Below, piece after piece: positions 59,481 to 64,000 of a DNA stretch of 64,000 nucleotides. A model generated the notes under the pieces. The model was not told where the DNA came from, searched no databases, and was given only the letters and a program-made list of their open reading frames with translations. Origin of the DNA: Volutella citrinella (lineage: Eukaryota > Ascomycota > Sordariomycetes > Hypocreales > Nectriaceae). Position numbers and translations under genes: made by a program. The stretch covers positions 1,612,001 through 1,676,000 of the forward strand of contig JAWZSP010000009.1 in assembly GCA_034401135.1 (NCBI GenBank), written 5' to 3'. Position 1 is the first letter of the stretch, and every line of letters starts with the position of its first letter.

Positions 59481-62400
59481 AATTATATTAGTTAAAATAA
59501 AAAAGATTCTTTTTATAGTTATAAAAGTCATAGAAATAGCTAAATAATACATAATATCTTTATATAAGCTATATATTTTAAGTTAAAAGCTTATAATTTT
59601 CAAATAAATACTTTTAATTTATAAAATAATTATATTAAAAATACTATTTTACTTTTTATAAGTTTTTTTTATAATAAAATATAAAATATATTAATAAAAA
59701 ATAATAATCTTAGTTTTTTTAAATCTTTAATATATTTTAAATAAATAATATTTTAAAAAGTTAATATTATAAATATACTACTTTTTATTAATTTTTTTTA
59801 TAAATTTTTTTTTAATTTTAAATAATTATAGTATATTTTTTATATTATAATAGCTTATTAAAAAAACTATATTATAAATATAAAAAAGTTTTAAATTTAA
59901 AATAATTTAATTAAATTATTTTTTATTATTTAAATAAATATTTTTATTATTTTAATTTTACTTTTTTAATTAATAATTATTTATTATAAGTTTAAAAATA
60001 AGTTCTTAATAAGATTTAATTTATAAATTAAACTTAATAATATATTATTATAAGTAAGTTAATTCTAAATATAGTTTAGCTTTCTTAATAAGTTACTTAT
60101 TAAATTATTATTTATTTTAAAATAGTATTTTATTTAAAAATTAAATTTTAAAAGCTAATATATTTATCTAGCTAGGCTTTTTTAAAAGTCTTTTATTAAG
60201 GCCTTATCAATCTATTATAATATATTATAATCTATAAATAAAGTAAATTATTTAATACTTTTTATAAATAATAGCTTTAATACTTTAAGAACTATAAAAG
60301 TATTAAAAGTTTTTATTAATTAATACTTTATATATATATTTTTTTTAATAGTTTATATAAAAAGTAAATAATTAAATATAATTAATTATTATATAATTAA
60401 AAATATTTATTATTATTTTAATTAAAAAATTAAGTTTTATTTATATAAATAATATAAAGCCTTAATATTAAAGAATAATTATAAAATTAAAGATATATTT
60501 TAATATATTTAAAAAATTTATTTTTTATATAATTACTTTTTTTAATTTAAATATAATAATAGATATTTTAAAAACTAATTATAAATATCTACTTTATATA
60601 AAAAAAGTAGTTTAATAATTTATTAATTAATAATAAGTATTAGTTTTTTATAATAATTATATTAAGCTTTTAAGAGTTTATATATAATTTTAAAATATTA
60701 TTATTTTTAAATATAAATAAAAGAAAAATAAAAATATAAAATTTTTATTTTTATTAAAATAATTTATTATTTATTATTTTATAAAATATTTTAAAAATAT
60801 CTTATTATTTTATTTATTAAAAAAGTAAAAAAGATTAAATAAAAGTATTTTATTTTTTAAATATTAATTATATACCCTATATTAAATAAAAATAATAATT
60901 ATTTAATTAATTATTTATTAAGTATTTATATAAACTTTATAAACTTAATAAATAATAATATTATTTAAAGATTATTTTTAAAAAGATGTATTTTATAATC
61001 TTTATTTAAAATAATATTATATATATAAAAAATATAAGCTTTTTCTTACTATTTTATAATTTTAAATATAAGAGATTTTAAGTTAATAATAAATCTTATA
61101 TTATATTATTATATATATATATATATTAAAATAAAACTATTTTTTTAATTTATTAAATTATTTAATAAAAATACATTATTAAAACTTTTATATTAATTTA
61201 TATTAATAATATTATAATAAATCTTATATAACTAATTATATATATTAATTAAAAGAATCTAATTTAATATACCTAATTATAGTTTTTAATTAATAATATT
61301 TTATTAATTTAATAATTTAAAAATCTTAGTTTTTATAAAAATTAAAAACTTATTAATAAAATTAAATAATAATTTATAAAATTAATTTATATATATATAT
61401 TTATATTTATTATAATTTATTATTTTTATTATTTTTAAATAATAATAATAAATTTAAATATTTATAATATTATTTTATTATTAATATTTATTTATTTTTT
61501 AAATAATTATTAATAAATAATAATATATTATTATTTTTATAAAATTATTTAAAAAATTTTTATATATTTATATATATATAAGTTATTTTTATATTAAAAA
61601 TTTTAATAAAAATAATTTTTTAATAATAAGTTTAAGTTTATTATAAAATTACTATTTTTTTAATAATAAATTAATATATTATTATTATATAAACTTAATA
61701 AATTAATTTTATATAAAATCTTTATTTATTAAATTTTAAATATATATTTATTAATTTTATTACTTTTTTAATATATTTATATTTATATTTAATATATTTT
61801 TTATATTATTAAAATATATTTTTAAAAATTATTTTTTATTTTAATTATTTATATTTATATTTTTTAAATAAATATTTTTTAATTAATTAATAAATAATTT
61901 TAAATTTTATTTATTTTATTATAAAAAATATTACTTAATTTTTAATTAATAATTATAATTTATTTAATAAAAAATATTAATAATTTATATTTTTTAAATA
62001 AATAAAATATTAATAATAATTTAAAAATTATATATTATTTTTATTATTATTTAAAAAAATAATTTATATAATAAAATTAATTAATAATTAATTTATTTAT
62101 TAAATATTTTAAATATTAATAATAAAATTAAATAAAATAAAATTTATTATTAATATAATAATTAATAATATTTTAAAAAATTATTATAAATATATAAAAA
62201 TTTAAAAATTTAAATTAAAATATAATTATAATAAAAATATAGCTTTAATAAAAATTTAATTAAAAAAAGATTTTTTTATAAAAAAATTTTTAAAAAATAA
62301 ATTTATAAATATAATAATATATTATTATTATAAATAATTAAATAATTAAATTATTAAAATATTATTTATATTATTAAAAATTATAATATATAAAAAAGTA

Positions 62401-64000
62401 TATTTTAATTATTAATTAATAATTTTTTAATTAATATAAAAATATTAATAATAAAATAATATTATAAATATTTAAATTTAATATTATTTAAATTAATTAA
62501 ATAATTAAAAATTATTTAATATTTATTTAAAAATATTTAAAAATAATAAATTATTATAAATATATATTTATATATAATTAAATCTTATATATAAAATTTT
62601 AATTATTTATAAAAATTATAATTTTTAAATTTTTAAATTAATAAAAATTAATTAAATAAAAAATAATTAAATATATAAAATTAGATATTTTTAATTAATA
62701 TATATAATTAATTATATAATATTTATTATATTTTTATTAATATAAATTAATTTAAAAAATTTAATTATTTATTTAATAAAAACTATTAAATAAAATAATA
62801 TTATTATTTATTAAGTTTATAAAATTTATATAAGTATTTAATAAATAATTAATAAAAAATTTATTATTTTAATTATATATAAAATATATAATTTATATAT
62901 AAAAAAGTAAAATATTTTTATTTTAACTTTTTTTATTTTTTAAATATAAAATAAATAAAATATTTTTAAAATATCTTATAAAATAATAAATAATAAGTTA
63001 TATTAATAAAAATAAAAACTATATAAATATTTTTATTTTATTTATTTTTAAAAAAGATAATATTTTATAATTATATATAAATAATTAAAAGCATTATATA
63101 GTTATTATAAAAAATTAATATTTTTTATTATTTATTAATTAATAAATTATTAGACTGCTTTTTTATATAATATAAATATTTATAAATACTTTTTAAAATA
63201 CTTATTACTATATTTAAACTAAAAAAAGTAATTATAAAGAAAAATAGTATTTTAAATATAATATAATACTTTTGACTTTTATTAATATATTTATAACTTT
63301 TTAAATATATATATACTAATTACTTATTAAGGTATTTAATATATATAATATTATATATTTAAATAATATTATTATATATTTTTAAATAAAATAAAATATA
63401 TTAAGTATTTATATTAAGTCTTAAAAATCTATAAGTTATATATCTTTATATTAAATTATTAAAATACTTGTTTATTAATAAAATATAACTTTTTTTAATA
63501 ATTATATTATATAAAAAAATATAAAAATAGGCTTTTAACTTTATAATTATTTTTTAATACTAAGACTCTATATTTTTTATAAAAATAAAAATTAATATCT
63601 TAATTAAAATAATTATAAATATTCTTATTTAGTAATATAATATCTAATAGTACTTAATTATATACTTTCTATTTAAGTTACTAAAAATAAAAATAAATTA
63701 AATACTAATTAATAAAAGCTTTTAATAGTCTTAGGCCTTGATTAACTTAATAAAATATTAGTATTCTAAAAGACTTATAGATATAACTAAGTAAGATAAA
63801 TTAATAAAAGTACCTATTTAATACTAGTAATTTCCGCTTATATAAAAGTTATATATATCTAACTTACTACCTTTCTTTTATAAGCTAGTTATATATAAAA
63901 CTAATAGTTATAATACTTATTATAATTAATAATAAAAATATATTAATAGCCTTTTATATTAATTTAGGCAATTAGTAATAGTATAATACCTTATTTAAGC

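Larger units (their letters stand above)
53537..64000. other. 10.4-kb AT-rich block, RIP-like heterochromatic DNA
   Basis: From about 53,560 to the window end the sequence is almost only A and T, with no open frame of useful length. The few G and C left are mainly in ApG and CpT, while CpA and TpG are nearly absent. That is what repeat-induced point mutation (CpA to TpA) leaves after saturation. The block contains AAT microsatellites (55932-55953, 57047-57076), the arrays listed separately, and slightly less degraded parts at about 57,900-60,300 and after 63,700. It is probably a set of old transposon copies, in a centromeric, subtelomeric or dispersed AT isochore. The window does not show its far end. 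Confidence 0.85.

Noticed and set aside
53560..64000. Mitochondrial insertion or mitochondrial contig join as the source of the AT-rich block
   Set aside because: No mitochondrial genes, tRNAs or GC clusters are visible. The loss of CpA with retention of CpT fits RIP of nuclear repeats better.

Overview
This window is nuclear DNA of a filamentous ascomycete (Pezizomycotina, most likely a sordariomycete such as a Hypocreales species). The genes carry many short introns of 50-80 bp with GT..AG ends and CTNAC-like branch sites. The families present are typical moulds' accessory genes: Zn2Cys6 regulators, MFS and EamA transporters, a highly reducing polyketide synthase (HR-PKS), a P450, and small secreted proteins. 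The last 10.4 kb is an almost pure A/T block of the kind left by repeat-induced point mutation (RIP). No rRNA, tRNA, CRISPR array or intact transposon was recognised. The species cannot be named from sequence alone.

Layout. 0.3-11.4 kb holds a membrane-anchored GH114 glycosidase, an EamA/DUF6 transporter, a sugar transporter, a Zn2Cys6 regulator and an M20 peptidase, all on the + strand. 11.7-19.98 kb holds a second Zn2Cys6 regulator (-), an amidase pseudogene with several stops, and a conserved single-pass membrane protein (-) with a one-base frameshift. 21.6-27.4 kb holds a small cysteine-containing secreted protein, a secreted PAF-acetylhydrolase-like hydrolase (-) and a large membrane protein with a cysteine-rich ectodomain. 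27.8-46.1 kb is a biosynthetic gene cluster. 46.1-53.5 kb holds mostly gene-poor DNA, a secreted protein with an in-frame stop (-) and a Dal5-like MFS permease. 53.54-64.0 kb is the AT-rich block, which contains a 192-bp satellite-like tandem array.

The cluster consists of a zinc alcohol dehydrogenase, a maltose-acetyltransferase-like O-acetyltransferase, an FSH-family (LovG-like) serine hydrolase, a secreted GH65 acid-trehalase-like enzyme, an HR-PKS (KS-AT-DH-MT-ER-KR-ACP, about 2606 residues, no releasing domain) and a P450. Seen in sequence: every core catalytic motif I looked for is present and every gene gives a clean spliced frame. Inferred: the PKS makes a reduced, C-methylated chain, the FSH hydrolase releases it in trans, and the P450 and dehydrogenase tailor it. 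The two sugar-active enzymes suggest the product is a glycolipid, or is stored as or converted from a sugar conjugate. A trehalose ester is the most specific testable guess.

Decay is a theme. The amidase, the membrane protein at 18.5-20.0 kb and the secreted protein at 49.0-49.9 kb carry disabling changes. The nonsense codons are all of a kind that a C-to-T change at CpA could produce, matching the RIP-like composition of the flanking block. Coordinates of spliced genes are first to last coding base; exon limits were checked for phase by hand.
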